Source: CAWEQO01 sp963811225
Lineage (GTDB): Bacteria; Chloroflexota; Anaerolineae; Anaerolineales; Anaerolineaceae
NCBI GenBank assembly: GCA_963811225.1
Contig: CAWEQO010000012.1
Location: forward strand, 620,001 to 684,000
Direction: 5' to 3'
Length of the DNA: 64,000 nucleotides
In this document: one piece after another, positions 7,058-15,508 of the stretch
Layout of the letters: each line of letters opens with the position of its first letter
How positions within the stretch are numbered: the first letter of the stretch is position 1
The notes under the pieces: generated by a model
Told to the model about the DNA's origin: nothing
What the model saw: only the letters and a program-made list of their open reading frames with translations
Databases searched by the model: none
Position numbers and translations under genes: made by a program

Positions 7058-8002
7058 TTAACTTTGCTCCAAGACCTGGTCGCTCAACTTATCCAGCTCG
7101 GCGACCTCGTCTTCAGTCAATGACCAGCCCAGCGCCTCGGCGTCCTGCTCAGCCTGGTGCAGGTTCTTCATCCCGGGGATGGTCAGCGTGCCCTTGCAGA
7201 TGGTCCAATTGATGGCCACCTGGGCGGGAGTCTTGCCGGCGTGCTCAGCGCCAATCTTGCGCAAGGCGGCGATCAGCGGCTGGATTTGCGCCAGGAACTT
7301 ACGATTGTACTTACTGCCGCGGAATCCGGGCGGCGGATTCTCGGGGGTATATTTACCGGTCAACACCCCCTGCGCTAATGGACTGTAAGCGATGATGGTG
7401 ACGCCCAGCTCGCGGCACAGCTTCATCAAGCCATTCTTCTCGATGCGCCGGTCCAGCAGGTGGTATTCCACCTGGTTCGACGCCAGCTGGATACCTTCGC
7501 GCATCAAGGCTGCATAAGCCCGCTGCGTGTGGTCGCGATCGTAGTTCGAGACGCCAACCGCCTGGATCAGACCGGCCTGGTAGGCCTCGGTCATCGCCTC
7601 CATCCAGGTCTCGACAGTGACTGGCGGCAGCTGTTGGTGGATCTGGTACAGCTCGACATGATCGCGTCCCAGGCGCTTCAAGCTGTTGCGCAGGGAGCGC
7701 AGCAAGCTGCGCTTTCGCAGCTTCCAGGGAAACGGCATGAACTTGGTCGCAATCTTGACGGGTTGATCGGTTTCCCGTAAGAACTCGCCCAGAAAGCTCT
7801 CCGAGCGCCCTTGCCCGTAGATCTCGGCGGTATCGAAGAAATTGATGCCTGCGTCCAGATTGAATTGAAAGACTTTCCGCAGGTCTTCTGCCTGGTATCC
7901 TCGCCCAAACCCCCACACCAGGCGATCCCCCCATGCCCAGGTCCCGACGCCGTACTGGACATCCGCCAATACGGGGTGCCGCTGCACTGATGGCTCTCCC
8001 AT
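7058..8002 (-). CDS. Aldo/keto reductase
   Basis: A 314-residue NADPH-dependent aldo/keto reductase with a TIM-barrel fold. The catalytic tetrad is readable: Asp and Tyr in DTAEIYGQGRSE, Lys in IATKF, and His in ELYQIHQQ. The cofactor-binding C-terminal part has YSPLAQGVLTGKY and GTLTIPGMKNLHQAEQDAEALGW. The substrate cannot be read from sequence. The start chosen is the ATG at 8002, 7 nt after GGGAGGGG. An in-frame ATG at 8035 lies inside the -10 box (TATAAT, 8039-8034) and cannot be used on that transcript. The gene stands alone and is divergent from the phosphorylase gene. Confidence 0.92.
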   Translation of the reverse strand: MGEPSVQRHPVLADVQYGVGTWAWGDRLVWGFGRGYQAEDLRKVFQFNLDAGINFFDTAEIYGQGRSESFLGEFLRETDQPVKIATKFMPFPWKLRKRSLLRSLRNSLKRLGRDHVELYQIHQQLPPVTVETWMEAMTEAYQAGLIQAVGVSNYDRDHTQRAYAALMREGIQLASNQVEYHLLDRRIEKNGLMKLCRELGVTIIAYSPLAQGVLTGKYTPENPPPGFRGSKYNRKFLAQIQPLIAALRKIGAEHAGKTPAQVAINWTICKGTLTIPGMKNLHQAEQDAEALGWSLTEDEVAELDKLSDQVLEQS

Positions 8003-8033
8003 TGAACTTCCCCTCCCTTGTGATATAGGAATC

Positions 8034-8039
8034 ATTATA
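8034..8039 (-). promoter_or_regulatory. -10 box of the aldo/keto reductase gene
   Basis: TATAAT on the minus strand, 31 nt upstream of the chosen ATG, leaves room for the GGGAGGGG ribosome-binding site. No clear -35 is visible. Confidence 0.5.
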
Positions 8040-8169
8040 ACCCGAAGGAGGTTAAGAGAGTAGTTCGCAGGATGGGCAGCACCCTTACGGCTCTCTGCTT
8101 CTCCAAATGCAGAGAATCCGGTAGAGTTAAGAGAATGAGAAGAGGGAGATTAAAAAAGGAATCCACAAG

Positions 8170-8958
8170 ATGTCAGACGCTGTACAGGATGAGGTGATGT
8201 ATCACATTCAATTGAAAAAAGGGGACGTGGGGCGATATGTGCTCTTACCCGGCGACCCCGGGCGCAGCGAAAAAATCGCCCAGTTCTTTGACAACCCGCA
8301 CTTCGTCGCCAGCAACCGCGAATACACCACCTACACAGGTACGCTGCTGGGGGAGAAAGTCTCAGTCGTCTCAACCGGTATCGGCAGCCCCTCCACCGCC
8401 ATTGCAATGGAAGAGCTAATCGCCATCGGCGCGGACACCTTCATCCGGGTGGGCACCTCCGGCGGCATGCAGCCCGAGGTCAAACCCGGAGATGTGGCGA
8501 TCATCACCGGCGCTATCCGGGACGAGGGCACCACCCGGCAGTATATCCCTTACGAGTTTCCGGCTGTCGCCAATATCGATGTGGTGCTGGCGCTGCGTGA
8601 GGGAGCCATCCGGGCCGACATTCCATACCACCTGGGCATTTCCCACTCGAAGGACTCATTTTATGGAGAGATCGAGCCAAACCGGATGCCCATTGCCGAC
8701 GAACTGAACAACCGCTGGAAAGCCTGGATCCAGGGTGGGGCGATCTGCTCAGAAATGGAAGCTGCAGCGATCCTGATCCTCGCCAGCATCTACCGAGTGC
8801 GCGCCGGTGGGGCCATGCTGATGTCGGGCGCGCCGGATACCGCCCCGGCCACGATCGAAGAGGTGCAGAATTTCAAAGAGATCTTCGACACCAACCGGGT
8901 GATCAAGGTAGCCATCGATGGCCTGAAGACCTTGATCGAGAACGATCGCAAGAAATAG
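8170..8958 (+). CDS. udp: Uridine phosphorylase-type nucleoside phosphorylase
   Basis: A 262-residue member of the PNP/UDP phosphorylase family, which splits nucleosides with phosphate to give base and ribose-1-phosphate. The phosphate loop LPGDPGRSEKI (about 27-37) and the glycine block IRVGTSGGMQP (about 97-107) are clear. The nucleoside-binding EMEAAA (about 197-202) is typical of the uridine phosphorylase branch. Length and layout are normal. A short AAAGGA precedes the ATG. A small hairpin followed by four T overlaps its stop codon. Specificity for uridine over other nucleosides is likely but not proven. Confidence 0.9.
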   Translation: MSDAVQDEVMYHIQLKKGDVGRYVLLPGDPGRSEKIAQFFDNPHFVASNREYTTYTGTLLGEKVSVVSTGIGSPSTAIAMEELIAIGADTFIRVGTSGGMQPEVKPGDVAIITGAIRDEGTTRQYIPYEFPAVANIDVVLALREGAIRADIPYHLGISHSKDSFYGEIEPNRMPIADELNNRWKAWIQGGAICSEMEAAAILILASIYRVRAGGAMLMSGAPDTAPATIEEVQNFKEIFDTNRVIKVAIDGLKTLIENDRKK

Positions 8959-8983
8959 AGAGCGCCGATCTACTCTCTGTTTT
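8957..8983 (+). terminator. Weak terminator-like hairpin at the end of udp
   Basis: A 6 bp stem (agagag/ctctct) starting in the stop codon region is followed by GTTTT. It lies between the convergent udp and glycosyltransferase genes. Short stem, so low confidence. Confidence 0.35.
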
Positions 8984-9659
8984 ACCGGTGCATCTCTCGA
9001 CGCGTGCGGTAGAGCAGCTCGAACCACTTGACGATATGGCGCAGCGGCTGGATGTGACTGGTCTCACCGGCGTAGATGGTGCGGATCCGCACGCCTGCCA
9101 GCGTATACCCTGCCTTGACGCACATCACAATCATCTCCACCTCGAACTCGAAGCGCGGCTCACGCGCTTCGAGAGTTTTTTCCATCATCCGGCGGCTGAG
9201 CATGCGGTAGCCCGACTGGTTGTCAACGATATAATTCCCCAGCGCCCATGAAAAAGACCAGCGTCCGAAGGTGTTTGTCATGCGCCGCACGGTGGGCATC
9301 TGAGCATAGTCGCGCTCGCCGATGATCAGGTCGGCGTGGGTCTCCTGGTAGCGCTGCAAGAAAGCCGGGATCTCGTCCGGGTCGTGCTGGCCGTCGGCGT
9401 CCAGCATCACCACTGCCTCAGCCCCCCGGCTAAGCGCCTCCTGGAAGCCGCGCTTGAGCGCCATGCCCTTGCCCTGGTTGGGGTGCTGCACCAGCACCTC
9501 GGCCCCGGCCGCCTCGGCTCGGGCGGCAGTGTCATCTATTGAGCCATCGTCGACCACGATCACGGGTAGGTAGGGCAGGGTTTGCTCGACGACGCCCGCA
9601 ATGTGGCGAGCCTCGTTATAGGCAGGTATTATGGCAAAGATTGACGTTTCATCAGGCAT
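8982..9659 (-). CDS. Family 2 glycosyltransferase (dolichyl/polyprenyl-phosphate sugar synthase type)
   Basis: A 225-residue GT-A fold glycosyltransferase, probably transferring a sugar from a nucleotide sugar to a polyprenyl phosphate at the membrane. Motifs include IFAIIPAYNEARHI at the N-terminus, VIVVDDGSIDDT, the basic QGKGMALKRGF and the metal-binding MLDADGQHDPDEI. GERDYAQMP and NTFGRW follow, as in dolichol-phosphate mannosyl/glucosyl synthases. There is no C-terminal membrane domain, so it is the short soluble form. The ATG at 9659 gives a proper family N-terminus. Upstream in-frame codons to 9884 only translate the repeat array. It probably has an extended -10 (TGGTACAAT, 9709-9701). 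Confidence 0.88.
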   Translation of the reverse strand: MPDETSIFAIIPAYNEARHIAGVVEQTLPYLPVIVVDDGSIDDTAARAEAAGAEVLVQHPNQGKGMALKRGFQEALSRGAEAVVMLDADGQHDPDEIPAFLQRYQETHADLIIGERDYAQMPTVRRMTNTFGRWSFSWALGNYIVDNQSGYRMLSRRMMEKTLEAREPRFEFEVEMIVMCVKAGYTLAGVRIRTIYAGETSHIQPLRHIVKWFELLYRTRREMHR

Positions 9660-9749
9660 GGCGTTTCCAGGTCTCCTAAGCGAACAGGTTACTTGTTCGA
9701 ATTGTACCAAGGATATTGAGAGCAGAGGACAGAGAGTAGTAAAAGCTAA

Positions 9750-10120
9750 ATGGCTGCTCACCCGTAGACCCCACCCGGGAAACGTTGCGCAAAACCACAG
9801 GATTGAACCCGTAGGGCATGGCGGGAATGAGCAAGACATCCGAATTGAGTCGTAGGGCCATGGCGGGAATGCGCGAGGCAACAAATTTTAACCAATACGC
9901 AGCCATGCCCCCATGGTAATCACACATTTTGGCAGAAGGGAAAGGGTCGGGTTGTTTTTCATGGAAATGGTTCTGGTGGGCTGTGGGGAGGGGGAAGGGC
10001 ACGGCTGCGTATTGGCTCAATCTTGGAGTCTCGCGCATTCCCGCCGTGCCCCTACCGGTTCAATACGGATGTCTCGCGTATTCCCGCCGTGCCCAGGTAG
10101 AACAAACCTTGGAGGTTTGC
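9750..10120. repeat. Composite fold-back array, copy 1
   Basis: This 370 bp non-coding stretch lies between two divergent genes. Its left side has degenerate units of about 45 bp with gtagggcatggcggga. An inner accaatacgcagccatgcccc leads to a 100 bp core with ttttggcagaagggaaaggg and tggaaatggttctg. It then returns in inverted order with cacggctgcgtattgg and attcccgccgtgcccctaccggttc units. The same core and flanking units recur at 53457-54250, so the two loci are copies of one element family. There is no transposase gene and no clear target duplication. Confidence 0.8.
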
Positions 10121-10227
10121 ACATTCCCCCACAGCCCACCAGAATCATTTCCGAAAAAGCCAACCCTCAATTTCAAAAAGACAAGTAGAATCAAGGGGTG
10201 CTGTGGCTGAAAGCATCAGCGTTTTCT

Positions 10228-10236
10228 TGATACAAT
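10228..10236 (+). promoter_or_regulatory. Extended -10 of the sugar-use locus
   Basis: TGATACAAT fits an extended -10 element 24 nt before the TTG start of the MFS gene. It leaves space for the AAGGAG ribosome-binding site. No good -35 is seen. Confidence 0.45.
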
Positions 10237-10260
10237 ACGGACGATATTCAAGGAGTTTCT

Positions 10261-11544
10261 TTGAGCGCCACCTCTGATTTTGACCGTGAGGTCGAGCGGA
10301 ACTACCGCCACAATTTAACTGTAAACTTCCTCGACGGCACGTTTTTCTGGTTCGGCAGCAGTTTCATCGCCTCAGGCGTCATCTTGCCCCTGTACGTCAG
10401 TCACTTCACCAGCAGCGATTTCCTGATCGGGTTGGTTGCGGTGATCTCGGCCGGCGGTTTCTTCCTGCCGCAGCTGTTCACCGCTAACTGGGTCGAGCAG
10501 ATGCCGATCAAGAAGTACCTGCCGGTACGCATCGGCCTGTTCACCGAGCGCATGCCGATCGTCTTATTGGCGCCCGCAGCCATCCTGCTGGCTGTACGCT
10601 CCCCAGGCCTGACGCTGGCGGTATTCTTCTTACTGTATGCCTGGCATGTCTTCGGCGCCGGGATCACCGCTGTAGGCTGGCAAGACATGCTGGCCAAAGT
10701 GATCCCGGTAAAGAACCGCGGCCGCTTCATGGGGTTGACGAATTTCAGCGGCACGGTCACCGGCATTCTAGGCGCTGGAATGGCGGCCTGGCTGCTGGCC
10801 CGCTACCCCTTCCCGACCGGGTACATCGCCTGCTTCGCGCTGGCGGCCGTGTTCGTCATGGTTTCGTGGGTGTTCCTTTCGCTGACCCGCGAGCCGCCCC
10901 TGGCCCACCATAAGCAGCCTGTTTCGCAGCAGGATTATTGGAAGAAGCTGCCGGAAATCCTGAAGAAAGACCCCAATTTTCTGCGCTTCCTGCTCAGCGT
11001 AAGCGTCATCAACCTGGGCGGCATGGCGATGGGTTTCCTGGCGGTGTATGCCATGCGGCACTGGAACCTGCCGGACAGCACGGTCAGCGCCTACAACGCC
11101 CCGCTGTTGTTAGGGCAGGCTGCGGCCAACCTGCTGTTCGGATGGCTGGCCGACCGGCACGGCTACAAGCTGGTCATCGAGCTGGGCGCGCTGGCGACGG
11201 TGCTGTCCACCGTGCTGGCCCTGATCGCCCCCAGCCCGGCCTGGTTCAACCTGGTGTTCGCCTTGCGCGGCGCAGCCTTCGCCGCCACGCTGCTGGCCAT
11301 GCTGATCGCCTTCGAGTTCAGCAGCCCGGAGATCCGCCCGACCTACATCGGCGTGACCAGCACCGCTTCGGGCATCTCGGCCGCCATCGCTCCGGCGCTG
11401 GGCGGCTGGCTGGCGACCTCGATCGGTTACGCCGGGCTGTTCCGAGCGGCGATCCTGTTCGGGTTGATCGGCGTGCTGATGCTGCGGTTCCTAGTGCGCG
11501 AGCCGCGCCGGATGACCGAAGAAATCCTTTCCACTCAATTGTAG
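10261..11544 (+). CDS. Major facilitator superfamily transporter
   Basis: A 427-residue integral membrane protein with about 12 hydrophobic segments, fitting an MFS carrier. The MFS loop motif is seen as GWLADRHGYK in the C-terminal half, with NRGRFMGLTNF in the first half. The start is TTG at 10261, supported by CAAGGAG 6-7 nt upstream; the next in-frame Met is more than 100 residues in, past several membrane segments. Two glycoside hydrolase genes follow on the same strand, which suggests uptake of a mannoside or glucoside, but the substrate is not readable. An imperfect hairpin with six T follows. Confidence 0.85.
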   Translation: MSATSDFDREVERNYRHNLTVNFLDGTFFWFGSSFIASGVILPLYVSHFTSSDFLIGLVAVISAGGFFLPQLFTANWVEQMPIKKYLPVRIGLFTERMPIVLLAPAAILLAVRSPGLTLAVFFLLYAWHVFGAGITAVGWQDMLAKVIPVKNRGRFMGLTNFSGTVTGILGAGMAAWLLARYPFPTGYIACFALAAVFVMVSWVFLSLTREPPLAHHKQPVSQQDYWKKLPEILKKDPNFLRFLLSVSVINLGGMAMGFLAVYAMRHWNLPDSTVSAYNAPLLLGQAAANLLFGWLADRHGYKLVIELGALATVLSTVLALIAPSPAWFNLVFALRGAAFAATLLAMLIAFEFSSPEIRPTYIGVTSTASGISAAIAPALGGWLATSIGYAGLFRAAILFGLIGVLMLRFLVREPRRMTEEILSTQL

Positions 11545-11584
11545 GGAGGCGCGCCGCGCGGACGCCGCACCTACGCCATTTTTT
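11541..11584 (+). terminator. Imperfect hairpin plus T6 after the MFS gene
   Basis: GTAGG/CCTAC and GGCG/CGCC pair around a GC-rich loop, and six T follow at 11579-11584. It may only attenuate, because the next gene starts 22 nt later on the same strand. Confidence 0.35.
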
Positions 11585-11605
11585 AATCCTTTTGGAGGGC
11601 ATGTT

Positions 11606-14065
11606 ATGCAGCAACAATCCTTGAACGGCGCCTGGGAATTCCGCCAGGCCGGCACCAGCGAATGGCTCCCCGCCGAGGTTCCAGGCGGCGTCCATACCGA
11701 TTTGATGGCGGCTGGGCGCATCCCAGACCCCTTCATCGAAGACAATGAATTGCGCGTGCAGTGGGTAGCAAAGAGCGATTGGGAGTACCGCAAAACCTTT
11801 TTGGTTCCGGCAGAGCTGCTGGACCTGGATAAGCTTTACCTGGTCTGTAATGGTCTCGACACGCTTGCCAGCCTGACCCTGAACGGCGAGCCCCTCGACA
11901 AGACCGCCAATATGTTCCGCCAGTACCGCTGGGAAATCAAGTCTCGGCTGCAGACCGGCGAGAACGAGCTGGTGATCTCCTTCCAGTCGCCTGTGAATTA
12001 TGTCTCTGTCCGCCAGGCTAAACGCCCCATGCTCAATCCAACCCATTCGATCCCCGGCGGCCCCTATTTGCGCAAAGCTCCCTGCCAGTTCGGCTGGGAC
12101 TGGGGCCCGCAGCTGCCGCCCATCGGCATCTGGAAGGATATCTACCTGGAAAGCCGAGACCTGGGCCGCATCCAGGACGTGCACCTGCGCCAGGAGCATG
12201 AGAATGATGTGGTCGTCGTCAAAGCTGCCTTGAACGCCGAGCGCTGGAGCGACAGGCCGCTGGAAGCCCGCCTGACGGTCATCTCGCCGGACGGCGACGT
12301 GCTGATGCAGCAGCTGGACGTGCAAGGCGATACGACCGATCTGGAAGTGACCGTGGAAAACCCGCAGCTGTGGTGGCCGAACGGCTACGGTCGCCAGCCG
12401 CTGTATCAGGTGGACGTGATGCTGCTGGATGGTGAGACCATCCTCGACCAGCGCGCCTACCGGCTGGGTATGCGCACGCTGGAACTGCGCCAGGAGCCCG
12501 ACGAGTGGGGCCTGTCCTTCACCTTCGTGGTCAACGGCGTTCCGGTCTTCGCCAAGGGCTCCAACTGGATCCCGGCCAACTCCTTCCCCACCCGCACCAC
12601 TTTCGAGCAGCTCGATTACCTGATCGGCTCGGCGGCGGCCACCCACCAGAATATGCTGCGTGTCTGGGGCGGCGGCTTCTTCGAGGATGAACGCTTCTAC
12701 GATCTGTGCGACCAGTACGGCATCCTGGTCTGGCAGGATTTCATCTTCTCCTGCAGCATGTACCCCATGGATGACCCCGACTTTATGGAGAACGTCCAAC
12801 AGGAGATCGTCGAGAACATCAAACGCCTGCGCCATCGCACCAGCCTGGCGCTGTGGTGCGGCAACAACGAGATGGAATGGGGTGTAGAAGCCTGGGAGCA
12901 GTGGGTAAAAGAACTGGGCGGCGACCGCTCAACCCTGGAGCTCTACGAGCAGTTCTTCTACCACCAGCTGCCGGAGTGGGTGGCCGAGCTCGACCCCGAC
13001 CACAGCTACTGGCCCAGCTCGCCCTCCTCGAATATCCCCTTCCAGGACCCTAACGCTCAGGCGCGCGGCGACGCCCACTACTGGGACGTCTGGCACGGCG
13101 GCAAGCCCTTTACCGCCTACCGTAATCAGTACCCGCGCTTTATGAGCGAGTTCGGCTTCCAATCCTTACCGCCGCTGAAGACCGTCGCGACCTACGCCCC
13201 ACCATCGGAGTGGAATATGACCTCCTACGTGATGGAGCTGCACCAGAAGAATAATCGCGGCAATGGCCTGATAATCGGCCAGATGACCGACACCTTCCGT
13301 ATGCCCAAGGATTTCCCGGCAACCGTCTATCTGACAATGGTGCTGCAGGCCGAGGGCATCCGCTATGGTGTGGAGCACTGGCGGCGCAACAGTCATCGCG
13401 TCAGCGGCACGCTCTACTGGCAGCTCAACGACTGCTGGCCGGTTGCCTCCTGGTCGAGCCTGGATTTCTTTGGGCGCTGGAAGGCCTTGCACTACGCCGC
13501 CAAGAAATTCTACGCCCCGGTGATGCTCTCGCTGCGTGAAACCGGCCCCAGCGTGGAGATCCACGTCACCAGCGACCTGCAAAAGCCCTGGGACGGCGTG
13601 GTCAAGTGGCAGTTGCTGACGCTGTCGGGCGAGGTGCTGCAGCACGGCCAGGAGTGGGTCAAGGTTGGGCCGCTGCAGTCCATGCTGGTTTCGACCGAGA
13701 ATTTCGAGCTGACCGACGACCAGCGCCGCCAGGTGGTCATGTACGCCCAGTTGTTCCACCACGAAGAACTGGTCGGCGCATCCCTGGCAGCGTTCACGCC
13801 TAACAAGCACCTCTCACTTGTGGACCCGCAGCTGAGCGGCGAGGTCGGCTGGCAGGACGATAGTCTGGCGATCAGCGTCACGGCCGAGTCGCTGGCGCGC
13901 TTTGTGGAGGTGGAGCTGGATGGCGCGGATGTCATCTTCAGCGACAATTACTTCGACGTGCTGCCCGGCGCAACCGTGTCGCTCAACTGCCCACTGCCCG
14001 CGGGCTGGACATTGTCGCAGGCCAAGGGGGCGCTGAAAGTGCGCTCACTGTGGGATTCGTTCTAA
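11606..14065 (+). CDS. Glycoside hydrolase family 2, beta-mannosidase-like
   Basis: An 819-residue GH2 enzyme with the usual order: N-terminal sugar-binding beta domain, immunoglobulin-like domain, TIM barrel, and C-terminal beta domains. The acid/base Glu is E422 in CGNNEMEWG, and the nucleophile is E515 in RFMSEFGFQSLP. PNGYGRQPLY and MRVWGGGF-like residues (NMLRVWGGGFFEDE) are typical of beta-mannosidases rather than beta-galactosidases. No signal peptide is visible, so it is cytoplasmic and would act on imported disaccharides or oligosaccharides. It follows the MFS gene and precedes a GH1 gene. The start has TTTTGGAGGG upstream. Confidence 0.92.
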   Translation: MQQQSLNGAWEFRQAGTSEWLPAEVPGGVHTDLMAAGRIPDPFIEDNELRVQWVAKSDWEYRKTFLVPAELLDLDKLYLVCNGLDTLASLTLNGEPLDKTANMFRQYRWEIKSRLQTGENELVISFQSPVNYVSVRQAKRPMLNPTHSIPGGPYLRKAPCQFGWDWGPQLPPIGIWKDIYLESRDLGRIQDVHLRQEHENDVVVVKAALNAERWSDRPLEARLTVISPDGDVLMQQLDVQGDTTDLEVTVENPQLWWPNGYGRQPLYQVDVMLLDGETILDQRAYRLGMRTLELRQEPDEWGLSFTFVVNGVPVFAKGSNWIPANSFPTRTTFEQLDYLIGSAAATHQNMLRVWGGGFFEDERFYDLCDQYGILVWQDFIFSCSMYPMDDPDFMENVQQEIVENIKRLRHRTSLALWCGNNEMEWGVEAWEQWVKELGGDRSTLELYEQFFYHQLPEWVAELDPDHSYWPSSPSSNIPFQDPNAQARGDAHYWDVWHGGKPFTAYRNQYPRFMSEFGFQSLPPLKTVATYAPPSEWNMTSYVMELHQKNNRGNGLIIGQMTDTFRMPKDFPATVYLTMVLQAEGIRYGVEHWRRNSHRVSGTLYWQLNDCWPVASWSSLDFFGRWKALHYAAKKFYAPVMLSLRETGPSVEIHVTSDLQKPWDGVVKWQLLTLSGEVLQHGQEWVKVGPLQSMLVSTENFELTDDQRRQVVMYAQLFHHEELVGASLAAFTPNKHLSLVDPQLSGEVGWQDDSLAISVTAESLARFVEVELDGADVIFSDNYFDVLPGATVSLNCPLPAGWTLSQAKGALKVRSLWDSF

Positions 14066-14078
14066 ACGAGATCAGGTG

Positions 14079-14121
14079 TCAGATCCTAAGGATTTCCGGA
14101 AATCCTTAGGATCTGATTTTT
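14079..14121 (+). terminator. Perfect 38 bp palindrome plus T5 between GH2 and GH1
   Basis: Arms 14079-14097 and 14098-14116 are exact reverse complements without a spacer, and TTTTT follows. This is an intrinsic terminator for the GH2 gene, or an attenuator in front of the co-directional GH1 gene 18 bp later. Confidence 0.8.
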
Positions 14122-14138
14122 AAATCAAGGGAGTAATC

Positions 14139-15455
14139 ATGGCTACACGACATTTTCCCGAGGGATTCCTGTGGGGAGCGGCCACCTCTGCTTATCAGAT
14201 CGAGGGCGCCTGGAATGAGGATGGCAAGGGCGAGAGTGTTTGGGATCGCTACGCCCACTCCCCCTACCGCATCAACAATGCTGAGAACGGCGACGTCGCT
14301 GCCGACCACTACCACCGCATGCCGCAAGACGTGGCCCTGATGAAGTCGCTGGGCCTGCAGGGCTACCGCTTTTCGATCTCCTGGCCGCGCGTCCTGCCCG
14401 AGGGCAAGGGTCAGGTCAACCCCAAGGGCCTGGACTTCTACGACCGTCTGGTGGACGAGCTTCTGGCCGCCGGGATCACACCGAACGTGACCCTCAACCA
14501 TTGGGACCTGCCGCAGGCGCTGCAAGACCTGGGAGGCTGGCCCAACCGAGACGTGAGCGGCTGGTTCACTGACTATGCGAAAATTATGTTCGAGCGCCTG
14601 GGCGACCGCGTGCCGATGTGGGCCACCCATAATGAGCCGGGCGTGGTTGCCTTCGCCGGGTACGCCGACGGCGGCATGGCTCCCGGCCTGGCAAGCTACC
14701 CGGATGCCATCCAGGCCGCCCATCACCTGCTGCTGGCCCACGGCCAGACCGTGCAGCTTTACCATGAAAGCGGGTATCCGGGCAAGATCGGCATCGTGCT
14801 GGATTTAGCGCGCTTCTACCCCGCCAGCGACAGCCAGGCCGATATTGACGCCTGCCGGCGGGCCGCCGACAACATGGAGGGCGTCTGGTTTTGGCCGGTT
14901 TTCAAAGGTCGCTACCCGGACAGCCTGCTGGAATGGGTCGGCGATCAGGCTCCCAAGATCGAGCCGGGCGACATGGAGACCATCCGCCAGCCGGTCGACT
15001 TCCTGGGCTTCAACTACTACATGGCCTTCGACGTGTCCTATTCCTCCCACGGGGGCATGTTCAAAACCAGCTGGGAGTTCCGCAATGCGCCGGGTTGGGG
15101 CAAGACCGCCACGCACTGGGGCGTATGGCCGCAGGGACTGACCGAGCTGTTGCTCAAGTTCAAGGACGAGTATGGCAACCCGCCGATCTACATCAGCGAG
15201 AACGGCACCGCCGCTAACGATATGCCGGACGAGAACGGTTTCGTTGACGATCAGGTGCGCATCAACTACCTGCGCGCCCACCTGCAAGCCGCCCATACAG
15301 CCATCCAGCAGGGCTCGAATTTGAAGGGCTACTTCGTCTGGAGCCTGATGGATAACTTCGAGTGGGCCGCCGGGTACGGGCCGCGCTTCGGACTTGTGCG
15401 CGTCAACTACGAGAACTCAGGAGCGCATCCCGAAGAAGAGCGCGCACTGGTATAA
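14139..15455 (+). CDS. Glycoside hydrolase family 1, beta-glucosidase-like
   Basis: A 438-residue GH1 enzyme. The N-terminal signature FPEGFLWGAATSAYQIEGA is complete. The acid/base Glu is E166 in THNEPG and the nucleophile is E354 in YISENGTA; both positions match the usual GH1 spacing. The aglycone/glycone residues NHWDLP and SLMDNFEWAAGYGPRFGL are present. It lacks a signal peptide, so it is cytoplasmic. It is the last gene of the MFS-GH2-GH1 locus, and AAGGGAG lies upstream of the ATG. Beta-glucosidase is the default call; beta-mannosidase or beta-galactosidase side activities are common in GH1. Confidence 0.92.
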   Translation: MATRHFPEGFLWGAATSAYQIEGAWNEDGKGESVWDRYAHSPYRINNAENGDVAADHYHRMPQDVALMKSLGLQGYRFSISWPRVLPEGKGQVNPKGLDFYDRLVDELLAAGITPNVTLNHWDLPQALQDLGGWPNRDVSGWFTDYAKIMFERLGDRVPMWATHNEPGVVAFAGYADGGMAPGLASYPDAIQAAHHLLLAHGQTVQLYHESGYPGKIGIVLDLARFYPASDSQADIDACRRAADNMEGVWFWPVFKGRYPDSLLEWVGDQAPKIEPGDMETIRQPVDFLGFNYYMAFDVSYSSHGGMFKTSWEFRNAPGWGKTATHWGVWPQGLTELLLKFKDEYGNPPIYISENGTAANDMPDENGFVDDQVRINYLRAHLQAAHTAIQQGSNLKGYFVWSLMDNFEWAAGYGPRFGLVRVNYENSGAHPEEERALV

Positions 15456-15508
15456 GGATGTCATTGCGAAGAATGCAGTAGAGGATTAAGCCCCACCGGA
15501 ATTGCCGG

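Noticed and set aside
9681..9699. LexA/SOS-box-like palindrome CGAAC...GTTCG upstream of the glycosyltransferase
   Set aside because: The half-sites are 9 nt apart, and the Bacillus-type box needs 4 nt between CGAAC and GTTCG.
9659..9884. N-terminal extension of the glycosyltransferase to 9884
   Set aside because: The added residues are a translation of the repeat array, rich in Pro and Cys, and the GT2 motif starts at the ATG at 9657-9659.
11318..12835. A 505-codon minus-strand open frame over the GH2 gene
   Set aside because: It is a shadow of the GH2 coding frame; both catalytic Glu regions and the full GH2 fold lie on the plus strand. The same applies to long frames opposite rpoC (57731-59278) and mutS (19836-21263).
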